From: a virus
IMG/VR virus record: IMGVR_UViG_3300036790_000049
Coordinates: 1-64,000 of that record
Direction: 5' to 3' (one strand)
Length of the DNA: 64,000 nt
Shown here: positions 30,585 through 38,833 of the stretch, in pieces
Numbering within the stretch: position 1 is the first letter of the stretch
Layout: each line of letters begins with the position of its first letter
Notes under the pieces: generated by a model
Told to the model about the DNA's origin: nothing
The model's database searches: none
What the model saw: the letters and a program-made list of their open reading frames with translations, nothing else
Position numbers and translations under genes: made by a program

Positions 30585-31181
30585 CTAGAAGGGATTGTCG
30601 TCCTTGCCCTTCTTGCCCTTCTTGCTCTTGGCCTTCTTGCTGGACTTGGCACCCGACACCTCGCCGGTCTTCTCGTCCCAGTCGTGCCCGGAATCCAGCG
30701 GCATATACTTGCGGACGCGGGCGGTGTACTCGCCCTCGTACTTCTCGCGCTTGATGACCATCCGGCAGCGAGCCGACTTGGTTCCGGGAACCCAGTTCTT
30801 GACCTTCTCGACCGGCTGGCCGACGTTGTCCTCGTCCCCGACGATCGTGCGTCCCTTGACGTCAGCGATCGTGAGGCCGAAGAGAGCGAGGAAAGGCTGG
30901 TACCGGAACGCGGCCTTGGGGGTGAACGTCACGTTGTCCCAGACTCCGAGACCGTTGTACACCGCCTCGTCCCCGGTGTTGCCCTGCGCCTCGACCAGAA
31001 CCCTGAACATCGGGTTGTCGTTCTGCGAGATCGAGAACCAGAGGCGCTTGATCACGCCCGACAGGATCGTGCCGGACGAGGGGATATCGCCGTCGTACTC
31101 GTTGAAATCTCCCCGGTCCTCGTACTCGACGTCCAGTTCCTTCTCGTTGAAAACGTCGTCGGAGAGCTTGAGCTTTGGCAT
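30585..31181 (-). CDS. SSB-like single-strand DNA-binding protein
   Basis: The 198-residue protein has an OB-compatible beta-rich core (SGVIKRLWFSISQNDNPMFRVLVEAQ, VWDNVTFTPKAAFRYQPF) and a basic linker (KSSKKAKSKKGKKGK). The last residues DDNPF resemble the acidic SSB tip that recruits partners. It sits beside the Sak4-like recombinase, the usual partner of a phage SSB. The OB fold is inferred from pattern, not proven. Confidence 0.7.
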   Translation of the reverse strand: MPKLKLSDDVFNEKELDVEYEDRGDFNEYDGDIPSSGTILSGVIKRLWFSISQNDNPMFRVLVEAQGNTGDEAVYNGLGVWDNVTFTPKAAFRYQPFLALFGLTIADVKGRTIVGDEDNVGQPVEKVKNWVPGTKSARCRMVIKREKYEGEYTARVRKYMPLDSGHDWDEKTGEVSGAKSSKKAKSKKGKKGKDDNPF

Positions 31182-31223
31182 GTGCGTGTTTCCTTGTCTC
31201 TCGTACCTCTGGATGGTTCCCTG

Positions 31224-32114
31224 TCAATTGCCCTTATCGGCCTTGGACTTCCGGGCCTTTGACCGTACTGCTGTCTTCTCTTCACTCCTCTCTATGCTGG
31301 CTATAATCCGGGGCATCACCGACACATCGCCTTCCCGGATGTCGATGTACCGTGGCAGGCACATGAACCGGTCTTTGCACCACTGGTACGGTCCCCATGC
31401 CTCGGTCAGGATTCGGTGCACGGCCTTCTCGGAACGGTCTTTCTCGTTCTTGGCCGGTGCTATCCCGATGAACAGAACGACGTCCATCTGCGCGGTGACG
31501 TACCCGGAGATCGCGTAGTCCTTGCCTTGCAGATCTGGAATGTTGAGGTCTTCGCCTTCGGAGTCCTCGCGGTGCATCATCGTGGCCACAAAGATCGTGT
31601 TGATCTTCATGTCGATAATCCGGTCCACGAACCGCTTGAACATGTTCTGCCACTTCTGGTGATCCTGGATGGCAGGGATATCGAGATCGCGTGCCTCGTT
31701 ATCCTCATTGGCCATCTGGAGAATCCACCGGATGAGCAGAACTTGCATCTTGGTGAGCGAGTCGATAATGAGCCAGTCAAACTCACCTTGGTGTTCGTCG
31801 ATCCAGTTTAGCCCGGCCTCGACATGATTCCAGTCCGGGCACCGGAGCACCTTGGCTGTGGACCCGAGCCGCTTGGCCGAGATGACACCCTTCTCGGTTG
31901 ACAGGAACACGGCACGCGGGGCCATCCCTGCCGTGCCGGTCTTCCACGACCCCGGATCACCGAAGATCATGATGTTGACCGACTCATTGAAACCTGTCAG
32001 TTCTTCCGGCGAGATGCGCGGCAGCTTGCGATCCGAGTTGCGGTCGATCGGTGCGCCCCGCTGCCGCGTGGGACGTTTCCGCAGCGTGACCGTCCCGCCG
32101 TCCTTAGCTGCCAT
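31224..32114 (-). CDS. Sak4-like RecA-fold ATPase with altered P-loop
   Basis: This 296-residue protein has the layout of Sak4 single-strand annealing ATPases: a P-loop at about 52-59, Walker B DWLIID at about 113-118, and a C-terminal basic tail. The P-loop reads GDPGSWKT, with Trp in place of the Gly before the invariant Lys. That position normally holds Gly because of the tight loop, so ATP binding may be altered. It should help recombination or replication restart with the SSB-like and Cas4-like proteins next door. Confidence 0.8.
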   Translation of the reverse strand: MAAKDGGTVTLRKRPTRQRGAPIDRNSDRKLPRISPEELTGFNESVNIMIFGDPGSWKTGTAGMAPRAVFLSTEKGVISAKRLGSTAKVLRCPDWNHVEAGLNWIDEHQGEFDWLIIDSLTKMQVLLIRWILQMANEDNEARDLDIPAIQDHQKWQNMFKRFVDRIIDMKINTIFVATMMHREDSEGEDLNIPDLQGKDYAISGYVTAQMDVVLFIGIAPAKNEKDRSEKAVHRILTEAWGPYQWCKDRFMCLPRYIDIREGDVSVMPRIIASIERSEEKTAVRSKARKSKADKGN

Positions 32115-32481
32115 TGCTCTCTCCTGTAATCCTGGCGGCGGTATCGAAAGACGACTTGTAGCCGAATACCTGCAAGGCGTCCTTCTGGAAGTACAGCGTT
32201 CCGGCCTCTTCGCCGTTGGCCGGATCTGCCAGGATCACCTCTAGCGTGCCGTCGATGACCCGGCCGAACGATCCGAACACGATCGTATCCTGGCCACCGT
32301 CGTTGATCGCACCGCGCGGGCGCAGCCTAATCCAGTCGATCCTCCCTCCGCCGATCCCGGACGGGCGCGTACTCGTGCCCTCAACAGCGTCGGCTTCGGC
32401 CCGGTTTCCTTCCCGTGCGAGCCGTGCTGCCACGTCCCGCTCGGCTTGCAGCTGGTCCCATTTGCCTTTCGGTTTAGGCAT
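32104..32481 (-). CDS. Hypothetical protein, 125 residues
   Basis: The start MPKPKGKWDQLQ overlaps the stop of the upstream basic gene. A helical Arg-rich first third (AERDVAARLAREGNRAEAD) precedes a beta-rich domain (IDWIRLRPRGAINDGG, TIVFGSFGRVIDGTLEV). It overlaps the Sak4-like gene by 11 bases, indicating translational coupling. I do not recognise it. Confidence 0.7.
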   Translation of the reverse strand: MPKPKGKWDQLQAERDVAARLAREGNRAEADAVEGTSTRPSGIGGGRIDWIRLRPRGAINDGGQDTIVFGSFGRVIDGTLEVILADPANGEEAGTLYFQKDALQVFGYKSSFDTAARITGESNGS

Positions 32482-32695
32482 CCTTGCTCCCTCCGCGTAG
32501 CAGTGCGCCGAGCATACTCCGCCGCACCGACAGTTCGGTTGCCGGAATGCCACGAACCTGCGTTTCCGTGTATGCCCGCTCCCGGCTCTCACCGGCCGCG
32601 TACCGGGTAGCCTGCGCGTTGGTGGTCTTCCGCGCGAGCTTGGCCCGGCGTCTTGGGTTGCGCAGCGTACGCTTAAGAGTCTGGTGTCTGCTCAT
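32474..32695 (-). CDS. Small basic protein, 73 residues
   Basis: The product begins MSRHQTLKRTLRNPRRRAKLARK and is rich in Arg and Lys, with a helical C-terminus (VRRSMLGALLRGG). Charge suggests nucleic-acid binding. It overlaps both neighbours by a few bases, so it belongs to the recombination operon. No family is recognised. Confidence 0.65.
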   Translation of the reverse strand: MSRHQTLKRTLRNPRRRAKLARKTTNAQATRYAAGESRERAYTETQVRGIPATELSVRRSMLGALLRGGSKDA

Positions 32696-33693
32696 GCACC
32701 CTCCGATGCCGATTTTCTGTGATCACTGTACGGGTCGCGGCGCGTGTACATCGCGTCCCGGTACGTCTCCCATCCCTTGTCGCCGTGCTCATGAAGCTGG
32801 CACATCTCAAAGAACGGGCATTGCCAATAGCAGGTCCAGTCCACGTTCTTGATGATTGGCAGCCTGCCCTTGCGGATCTCCCGCATCCAAATTGCCTCGT
32901 CCTGGATCTTCTGCAATTGATGCCCGCGCTCACGCGGGCCGCGCTCGATGTCAAGCCGGACGAACAACGGGCTAGGCTGGACTTTAGAGATCGTGCCGTT
33001 CTTGTTGAGATACCGGCCGCGTGAGTCCTGCTCGCGCTCGTCCGGCATTCCCTTACGCAGGTAGTTGTACCGGATGCCTGCGATCTGCTGGTTCTTTTTG
33101 AGAATGCCCTCGTCTTGCAGAACCGATGATGCGACCATCCAGTAAGTGCCTGCCTGGTCGTCCATTTCGAGATGCGCGGTCGAGATCTGCTTGGCGGTCT
33201 TGTGCTCCATGAGCCAGACCTCACCCGTGTCAGCATCGTAGAACACGCCGTCGAATGTGCCCGCGAGCACCACGAGCACCTTGCCTGGCTTGTCCGGGTC
33301 GGGGATCTCGACCTGGAACGTCTGCTCGGTCTGGATAACATCCCACTTCTCGTCATAGTCGTACTTTTTGTAGTAGCCCATGAGCATTGCATCGCCGAGT
33401 GCCTTGGCATCCACGAATACGTCTTCCTGGAAATCGTCCGAGATCGCCGTTCGGATGTCCCGGATGTCATCCTGTACCCACTGATCCCACGCCACGTCTA
33501 GCCGCAGTCCCCGGCGCTTACCGGGCCGGTACCACTGCGCGAGCGCTACGTGCACGCCGGTCCCGAACCACAGCGCGTTGGCCTGCTCATACCGGCCTAC
33601 CAGACCCTCGCGGTACGACCACCACCATTTCTGGGGGCAGCGCCGGAACGTGGTGCGCTCGGAGTTTCGCAGTATCGGCGGTTCTTTGCTCAT
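32692..33693 (-). CDS. Cas4/RecB-like PD-(D/E)XK nuclease
   Basis: The 333-residue protein has AGTFDGVFYD (D148) with VWLMEHKTAK (E163, K165), the PD-(D/E)XK core, and QAGTYWM (Q180). Four Cys (C19 in FRRCPQKWW and C288, C292, C298 in CYWQCPFFEMC) match the Cas4/AddB iron-sulphur ligands. It probably resects DNA ends to single strands for the Sak4-like ATPase. The start overlaps the upstream stop by four bases. Confidence 0.88.
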   Translation of the reverse strand: MSKEPPILRNSERTTFRRCPQKWWWSYREGLVGRYEQANALWFGTGVHVALAQWYRPGKRRGLRLDVAWDQWVQDDIRDIRTAISDDFQEDVFVDAKALGDAMLMGYYKKYDYDEKWDVIQTEQTFQVEIPDPDKPGKVLVVLAGTFDGVFYDADTGEVWLMEHKTAKQISTAHLEMDDQAGTYWMVASSVLQDEGILKKNQQIAGIRYNYLRKGMPDEREQDSRGRYLNKNGTISKVQPSPLFVRLDIERGPRERGHQLQKIQDEAIWMREIRKGRLPIIKNVDWTCYWQCPFFEMCQLHEHGDKGWETYRDAMYTRRDPYSDHRKSASEGA

Positions 33694-33878
33694 ACCGTGT
33701 CCTCTACCTGTAGCTCTATCTCAGACGCAAGAGGATATCCCCGCTCGCCCGAGCCTTCGCAAGGCTTCATAGCCTTGATCGCCTTGCTGTACCTGCGGTG
33801 GAATACCAGAAAAGACTTTTCGGTACGGCGGGTCTTCCGGCATACCGGGCACCGCTGCCACGTATTCCACGAACCCAT
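33690..33878 (-). CDS. Small zinc protein, 62 residues
   Basis: MGSWNTWQRCPVCRKTRR gives a Cys-x2-Cys pair, and MKPCEGSGERG a third Cys, with basic helices between. The ATG overlaps the upstream TGA. Its place directly upstream of the nuclease implies a shared function, but none is shown. Confidence 0.65.
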   Translation of the reverse strand: MGSWNTWQRCPVCRKTRRTEKSFLVFHRRYSKAIKAMKPCEGSGERGYPLASEIELQVEDTV

Positions 33879-34300
33879 CAGTCTCTACCCTCCCCCGCAT
33901 CGTCCGGAACTGGTGGAACCTCCGGAACTTCTGGGACTTGGGCAACGACTAGCTCGCCGTCGTCGTCAAGGTCAAGCGTGTACACGCCGTGTGGATGACT
34001 ATCCCACGACCAGCGGGAACGATGCGCTGCCGCGTTGACCGGGCAGTCAAAGAGGTGGCCGTCCCTTCGGCAGCGTGGCGGGTGCTGGATTGTCCACCCG
34101 TCGTCATCGAACTTGATGAGGTGGCCCTCGTCCGGGTCGGCCGGAATGATCCATCCCTGGTCTACGAGCGTACTCATCGCACCGAGGAATGACTGATGCC
34201 GCCGCTTGGATATGTTCGCCCACGGGTAGCGCGTGCCGAAGATGTCTTGCTGGTACTCGTGGAACAACTCCGCAAGTCGCTCCGCATCTGGCGTTGCCAA
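33878..34300 (-). CDS. Hypothetical protein, TTG start
   Basis: GAACAGGGAGGAGCCTTTAC precedes a TTG codon (reading LATPDAERLAELFHEY) and no ATG or GTG is available nearby, so a TTG start is inferred. The product is about 140 residues, with a helical N-terminal third, a CRRDGHLFDCPVNAAAH segment containing a Cys/His pair, and a Pro/Val tail (VPEVPEVPPVP) read from the 9-bp repeat. It overlaps the next gene by one base. Confidence 0.6.
   Translation of the reverse strand: MATPDAERLAELFHEYQQDIFGTRYPWANISKRRHQSFLGAMSTLVDQGWIIPADPDEGHLIKFDDDGWTIQHPPRCRRDGHLFDCPVNAAAHRSRWSWDSHPHGVYTLDLDDDGELVVAQVPEVPEVPPVPDDAGEGRD
33906..33946 (-). repeat. 9-bp tandem repeat in a coding tail, five units
   Basis: GGAAC or near-GGAAC occurs at 33906, 33915, 33924, 33933 (GGGAC) and 33942 (GCAAC). 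They encode VAQVPEVPEVPPV in the last residues of the preceding gene. Confidence 0.75.
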
Positions 34301-34338
34301 AGTAAAGGCTCCTCCCTGTTCTGCCCGTACATGCGGAA

Positions 34339-34380
34339 GCCGCCGCACGCGGGGTTCGAACTCTACCCCGGTACGGCGGC
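34339..34380 (-). terminator. Two-stem intergenic hairpin
   Basis: GCCGCCG (34339-34345) pairs with CGGCGGC (34374-34380), and inside it CGGGGT (34350-34355) pairs with ACCCCG (34365-34370). It lies between the H1-like gene and the leader of the TTG-start gene. It contains a TTCGAAC word but has no tRNA cloverleaf. Confidence 0.6.
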
Positions 34381-34412
34381 TTTCGCTACGAGGATCGCGT
34401 ATTGATCTTGGG

Positions 34413-35108
34413 TTAGTAGGGAGCGGGAGCGCTCGCCCTAGCGGAACCCTTGGAACCTCCAGAACCCTTGCCGACCTTCGCAGCCTTGGCCGCAGCCTTG
34501 GCCTTGCTTCCGGCAGGCGCGGGCGCGGGTGTGGCGGCAGACTTGGCCGCAGCCGGGGCAGACTTGGCCGCAGCGGTACGCGTACGGCGCGCGGGTGCCG
34601 GGGCCGGGGTGGTGTCCTTCGGAGCCGCAGCGGCAGGCTTACGGCTCCGTGCGGCGGTTCCGGCAGTTCCGGAAGTTCCGGCCGCAGCCTTGGCAGCGCC
34701 ACGAGTGGCGGAGCGGGTCGCCGTCCCCTTGGCTGCCGCTGCTGGCTTCGCAGCCTTGGCCGCAGCCTTCGCGGCCTCTGCCTTGGCCGCCGCCGCTTCC
34801 TCGCGTTCGGCGCGCTTGGCCTCGCGGTCGTTGGCCCGGTCGATCTTGGCCTGCTCGCGCTCCTGCGCCGCCGCCTGCCGCGCCGCGAGATCGGTCTGGT
34901 TGACGGACGACTTCTGGAAGAGCATCCGCATCGTGCCGCCCATCGCGACACCCTTCCGGAACGCGTCGATCGCGGGGTTGCTCATGCCGTTGGTGACGCC
35001 GGTCTGGTCCTCGATCCAGTCGGCGAACCGGACCATCACGTGAGTGGCGTCCTTCTCGGCATACGCTGACAGCGGGTACTCGATGACTTCGGCCTGCTTT
35101 TTGGCCAT
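34413..35108 (-). CDS. Histone H1-like Ala/Lys-rich protein
   Basis: The first 80 residues form a small domain (VIEYPLSAYAEKDATHVMVRF, FRKGVAMGGTMRMLF). From about 75 on the protein is Ala/Lys/Pro-rich, with repeats such as KAAAKAAKPAAAAKG and RTRTAAAKSAPAAAK, the composition of H1-like nucleoid proteins that coat DNA. Two 9-bp repeats fall within it (GTSGTAGTA and GSGGSKGSA). It may condense phage or host DNA. Confidence 0.7.
   Translation of the reverse strand: MAKKQAEVIEYPLSAYAEKDATHVMVRFADWIEDQTGVTNGMSNPAIDAFRKGVAMGGTMRMLFQKSSVNQTDLAARQAAAQEREQAKIDRANDREAKRAEREEAAAAKAEAAKAAAKAAKPAAAAKGTATRSATRGAAKAAAGTSGTAGTAARSRKPAAAAPKDTTPAPAPARRTRTAAAKSAPAAAKSAATPAPAPAGSKAKAAAKAAKVGKGSGGSKGSARASAPAPY
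34443..34469 (-). repeat. 9-bp tandem repeat in the H1-like gene 3' end
   Basis: GGAAC at 34443 and 34452 and AGAAC at 34461 are nine bases apart and encode KGSGGSKGS. Confidence 0.75.
34656..34682 (+). repeat. 9-bp tandem repeat in the H1-like gene
   Basis: GGTTCCGGC, AGTTCCGGA and AGTTCCGGC are read on the minus strand as AGTSGTAGT. Confidence 0.8.
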
Positions 35109-35180
35109 GTTCCCTTGTCCTCCTCTGGTAGATGCTGGTCTCTGCTCCAGTGGAAACCGAGCCTACCCTGTCTGGGGGAG

Positions 35181-37103
35181 CTACGCAAGCTGATGAGAAG
35201 CGGCGTGGCGGATTATTTCAACTCCCCGGCTCCCGTCTAGGACTTCCTTGCACGCTCCCTCCCTAGCTCCGCAGCGTACGGCTATGTCGGCCTCAATCGA
35301 TTCGAGCGAGCGGAGGTAGTACACCGTGACCGGAACCCGTCCGGCCTCCCTCGAAACCCGGTGCGCGCGGTCCTCAACCTGTAGCTGCTCGTCTGGAATC
35401 GACGTCTCGTCAATGATGATCACGACGTCGGCAGCGTCAAGCGTGATCGACTCGCCACCGGCTTTCGTGTTGATCATCACGACCCGGTGCTCGTCATCTG
35501 GATTGCTGAATTCCCGGACGATATCCTCTCGCGTGCGCTGCTTTGTCTCGCCGGTGATTACGTAATTCGGGAAACCAGCATGCGCGATTGCCCCGGAGAA
35601 CAGGTTGATGACCTGCGTAAACTGCGACGCAATGATCACCTTTCCCTCGTTACCGGTAAGGGATGGCAGATTGTCAAGAATCCAGTTTAGCTTGTTCGAT
35701 GGTTCCCGTGGCGCAAAGCGCACGCCTGCATTGTCCGAGATCATCACGCCGTAGGTAGTGGATAGCTGCTTGAGCCGGGTCAGTTCCGCGAGCACGCCGT
35801 TGGCCATGAGAATGCCGTCACCGACTTGTGCCCGTGCGTCCTCTGCCATATCCTGGTAAGCGCGGGCCTGCTGCGATTCCATCGGCAGCCATATCCCGAG
35901 CGGGGAATCCGGGACGTCCGGATATAGCGGCGTGCCTGCGTACAGCTTCGGTGGCAGATCCTTGGCCACCTCCGCCTTGGTGCGGCGCAGCACGTACGGA
36001 GCCAGCATCCTGTCGAATGCCGCGCGAGCATCCGGCCGCACATCCTCGCCGGACACTACTAGCCCGTAGTCGCCCTCTTCTACCTCGAAATACATCTTGG
36101 CGTAACGCCAGTAAGACGTAAACACATCGGGACGCAGCCAGTTAAGCGTTCCCCACATGTTTATCACCTTGCCGCGAAATGGCGTCCCGGAAAGTGCGAG
36201 CTTGAGACCGCCCTCTTTCACCGGCAGCCGCATAGCTCCCAATCTAGTCTGGCTTATCTTGGCAGACTTGGAACCGTCCTCGTGATGCATGACCGAGAGA
36301 TGCGACTTGCCGATGAGCGCGTTATGGCTCTCGTCAAAGACAACCGCATCCCAGTCGCTCTCAAACAGGTACCTGAATTCCGGCGACTCGTAGCGCTGGT
36401 TTTCTACGTAGTCCGTTCGCATCCGGACCATCTCCACATTGCATATCAGTATGCACATCTTGTCCGGGAACTCTTGGCATGCTATGTAATACTCCGACAT
36501 GGTAAAGTCCCGCTGCGCCCGCGTGCCGTCGCACACAAACGTCTGGACGTTACCCCCGAGCCATCGGTGCGCCTCACGTTCCCAAACGGCCCTGAGCGCC
36601 GTTTTGCGGCAGAACACGAGCACCCGGTGGGCGTGGGCTAGGGTGAGTGCCCCGAGCGTCTCTAGGGTCTTCCCAAGGCCCGGCTCGTCGGCATTGAGCG
36701 TTGACCCGCCGTCAAGCGCGAACTTGGCCCCTACTGCCTGAAACGGGCGGTTGCTATAGGCCATGTCCAGAAGTGGCGCTAGTTCCGCTAGTTCCGGAAG
36801 TTCCGCCGAGCCTGCCATGCGAAGCGTGGTCTGGTTATTCTCCCTGATCACCTCTGCCTTTGCCCACGCGGATAGCTCGGGTCCGATCTCCAGCATGTCC
36901 CCGAACACGAGCCGCAGTTGCCTGCACACCTCAAGGTCAAGCGGGTAGGTCCAGCCTAGGAACTTGTCCCGGTAGCCGGTCTTGTCCCATAGCGCAGAGA
37001 CACCGGGTACCTGCTTAGCCATGTCCTTACCGGCTCCGCCGAGCCATGGCACCTTAGCAAGTATCCGGTTGTCTCCGTGCCGTTCGATATGAACGGTCGG
37101 CAT
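35181..37103 (-). CDS. SNF2-like superfamily 2 helicase
   Basis: The 640-residue ATPase has Walker A ADEPGLGKT at about 138-146, DESH at 257-260, SGTPFR at 305-310 and motif VI VEDRAHR at about 577-583. These are the helicase motifs of the SNF2/HARP-like group that remodels replication forks and anneals DNA. A small N-terminal domain (about 1-95) resembles HARP-type beta modules. The segment SAELPELAEL near 99-108 is encoded by a 9-bp repeat between the two domains. Confidence 0.88.
   Translation of the reverse strand: MPTVHIERHGDNRILAKVPWLGGAGKDMAKQVPGVSALWDKTGYRDKFLGWTYPLDLEVCRQLRLVFGDMLEIGPELSAWAKAEVIRENNQTTLRMAGSAELPELAELAPLLDMAYSNRPFQAVGAKFALDGGSTLNADEPGLGKTLETLGALTLAHAHRVLVFCRKTALRAVWEREAHRWLGGNVQTFVCDGTRAQRDFTMSEYYIACQEFPDKMCILICNVEMVRMRTDYVENQRYESPEFRYLFESDWDAVVFDESHNALIGKSHLSVMHHEDGSKSAKISQTRLGAMRLPVKEGGLKLALSGTPFRGKVINMWGTLNWLRPDVFTSYWRYAKMYFEVEEGDYGLVVSGEDVRPDARAAFDRMLAPYVLRRTKAEVAKDLPPKLYAGTPLYPDVPDSPLGIWLPMESQQARAYQDMAEDARAQVGDGILMANGVLAELTRLKQLSTTYGVMISDNAGVRFAPREPSNKLNWILDNLPSLTGNEGKVIIASQFTQVINLFSGAIAHAGFPNYVITGETKQRTREDIVREFSNPDDEHRVVMINTKAGGESITLDAADVVIIIDETSIPDEQLQVEDRAHRVSREAGRVPVTVYYLRSLESIEADIAVRCGAREGACKEVLDGSRGVEIIRHAASHQLA
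36772..36807 (+). repeat. 9-bp tandem repeat inside the helicase gene
   Basis: AGTGGCGCT, AGTTCCGCT, AGTTCCGGA and AGTTCCGCC (four units) encode SAELPELAEL between the N-terminal and helicase domains. Confidence 0.8.
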
Positions 37104-37112
37104 GTGCTCTCC

Positions 37113-37382
37113 CTAGCGGCTGAACGGTCGTCTGGCCATCCACCGGCCGATGATCTCGCCGGGCCACGTCCACGGCGGTTGCGTGCGCGTCTCACGCGGC
37201 GTGTAGAGCTTCGGGATGGCGAACCGGTGCCCGCATGCCCGGCATCGCGGCGGGAAACTCTCCGTGCAACTCGCGCCGCAGCACGGGGTATGCCGCAGCG
37301 TGGCCACGGCTACCGCGAGATCCCACTTGACATCTTCGGCCGTTCGGTTGATCTCGTCTAGGAAATCCGACTCTGGACTCAC
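37113..37382 (-). CDS. Zinc-ribbon-like protein, 89 residues
   Basis: The GTG (VSPESDFLDE) overlaps the preceding TGA. TPCCGASC and PPRCRACGHRF supply five Cys, likely a zinc ribbon, and the end is basic (IIGRWMARRPFSR). It lies just upstream of the helicase gene, so a partner role is possible. No family is recognised. Confidence 0.65.
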   Translation of the reverse strand: MSPESDFLDEINRTAEDVKWDLAVAVATLRHTPCCGASCTESFPPRCRACGHRFAIPKLYTPRETRTQPPWTWPGEIIGRWMARRPFSR

Positions 37383-37801
37383 AGCGTCTCCCACGTAATC
37401 TCGGGGTTGTCCTGCCACTCGCCGCTGACTTCCTTCGCGGCGGTCTTGGCAAACCGGATCTCGGTCGTCCCTGCGTTGCCACGGCCGAAGTCGTCAAGCG
37501 GCTCGAACCCGTCAAGTTCCTCTACCTTTTTCGGTGGCAGCGCCGCGAGGTACCCACGGTAGTAGGGGATCTGGTCATCGTCCCGGATCTCGAAATAGCT
37601 GCCGTTCCTGAGCGCGTAGAGAATCGCCTCCGAGGTGATTCCGGACGGCCCCGCTATCCCGATCTCGTCGCGGTGACCCTCTTCTGGCATGTCCACGCGC
37701 GGCTCTAGGCAGTCCTCGGTTATGACCCACACGTATTCCGGCCGGGAATCACGCGGGACATCCTTGTCGTAGAAACTGGCGAACTCGTCCTCAACTGACA
37801 T
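37379..37801 (-). CDS. Hypothetical protein, 140 residues
   Basis: The start MSVEDEFASFY follows GAACAGGGAGGAAGCA. The protein is acidic, with DMPEEGHRDEIGIAGPSGITSEAIL and SYFEIRDDDQIPYYRGYLAAL. It has no Cys pair or enzyme motif. It is coupled to the next gene by a GTGA junction. Confidence 0.7.
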   Translation of the reverse strand: MSVEDEFASFYDKDVPRDSRPEYVWVITEDCLEPRVDMPEEGHRDEIGIAGPSGITSEAILYALRNGSYFEIRDDDQIPYYRGYLAALPPKKVEELDGFEPLDDFGRGNAGTTEIRFAKTAAKEVSGEWQDNPEITWETL

Positions 37802-37815
37802 TGCTTCCTCCCTGT

Positions 37816-38730
37816 TCATGACGGGAGCGCCGTCCTTGACCCGGAGACTCCCCCGCGCCCGCCCGTGAGGTCGGCCTCGCGAGCCTTGGCCCTGCCCGCC
37901 TCCGCCGCGTCCCAGTTGGTACGGTGGTGGCCCGAGAGCCTGACCGTCTTGGTCTCGGGAAACTGGTCCTGCATCCACTCGTCAAGACCTTCGGAGCGCA
38001 GCACGAGCGCGGTTGAATGCGTGTGCGCGCCCTGCAATGCCCACAGCCGCTCCTGGATCTCGGACACGTAGAACTGCGCGAAGCTCTTGATCCACTGAAT
38101 CCGGTTGCCGGTCGCAACGGGGGTTTCATCGTTCGCCTTGCACCACTTGAAATAGGCGGCCTTGATCCGGCTGCCGGTCTGCGAAGCGGTTGACTGGTTT
38201 CCGTCCCACATGACATCCGGCTTGATCCGGCCGATGTCGAGCCAGTTTAGGCCCATGTGGTGCAGTCGCACGATGTTTTCCTGCTCACTCTCGTACTCGT
38301 CCCACTTCGGCGCGAGCGCGTTTCCGAGATGCAGGAAAACCGTGGTGAACAAGATCTCGAAAAACGACAGGTCGGACTGGAACCCGAAGATACCGGCCTG
38401 CACGGTCTTGCCGTAACCGTAGCCGTAGAGCATCGTCCGGCACCGGCAGTAGCGCGCGACCGAATCGGCAAGCTGCACGAGGAACGGACGCGCGGGATTC
38501 TTCTGGTCACAGAGCTTGATCATCAACCGCGCAGGCTTGCGCTGTTCCGCTACCGGCTTGGCCTGCTCCAGTTCCGCGTCCTCAATCGCGTACTTGTGCA
38601 TGAGCGCGTCGGCCTTCGCGTGGTACGCCTTGGCCTCGGTCGTGTTGTACGCACTGGACTTTGGGTCTTCGCAGTCCATCGCCTTGTCGATAAGAGCGCG
38701 GACCCTGCGAAGTACGTCATTGAGTTCCAT
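37816..38730 (-). CDS. DUF2786-like protein
   Basis: The start MELNDVLRRVRALIDKAMD follows GAACGGGAGGTAGGTAC, giving 304 residues. The N-terminal VRALIDKA...EAKAYHAKADALMHKYAIEDAEL pattern is that of DUF2786 proteins, common in actinobacteriophages. The C-terminal part has a WIKSFAQFYVSEIQERLWAL helix pair. Function is unknown. DUF2786 partners often accompany DNA metabolism genes. Confidence 0.7.
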   Translation of the reverse strand: MELNDVLRRVRALIDKAMDCEDPKSSAYNTTEAKAYHAKADALMHKYAIEDAELEQAKPVAEQRKPARLMIKLCDQKNPARPFLVQLADSVARYCRCRTMLYGYGYGKTVQAGIFGFQSDLSFFEILFTTVFLHLGNALAPKWDEYESEQENIVRLHHMGLNWLDIGRIKPDVMWDGNQSTASQTGSRIKAAYFKWCKANDETPVATGNRIQWIKSFAQFYVSEIQERLWALQGAHTHSTALVLRSEGLDEWMQDQFPETKTVRLSGHHRTNWDAAEAGRAKAREADLTGGRGGVSGSRTALPS

Positions 38731-38775
38731 GTACCTACCTCCCGTTCTAGCCTTCCCTTGCCCGACAACACGAAG

Positions 38776-38800
38776 CCTACCCCTCACCTGGAGGGGTAGG
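38776..38800 (-). terminator. 10-bp intergenic hairpin
   Basis: CCTACCCCTC (38776-38785) pairs perfectly with GAGGGGTAGG (38791-38800) around five bases. It follows the 9-bp repeat of the 61-residue gene and precedes the leader of the next gene. Confidence 0.75.
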
Positions 38801-38806
38801 CAACGT

Positions 38807-38833
38807 GGTTCCGGAAGTTCTGGAGGTTCCGGC
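38807..38833 (+). repeat. 9-bp tandem repeat abutting a stop codon
   Basis: GGTTCCGGA, AGTTCTGGA and GGTTCCGGC end on the first base of the stop codon of the 61-residue gene. Confidence 0.8.

Noticed and set aside
34339-34380. tRNA suggested by GGGGTTCGAACTC
   Set aside because: The loop is nine bases and the structure is two nested hairpins without acceptor, D or anticodon arms.
34233-35069. Rightward frames opposite the H1-like gene
   Set aside because: They mirror the Ala/Lys-rich codons and have no ribosome-binding site.
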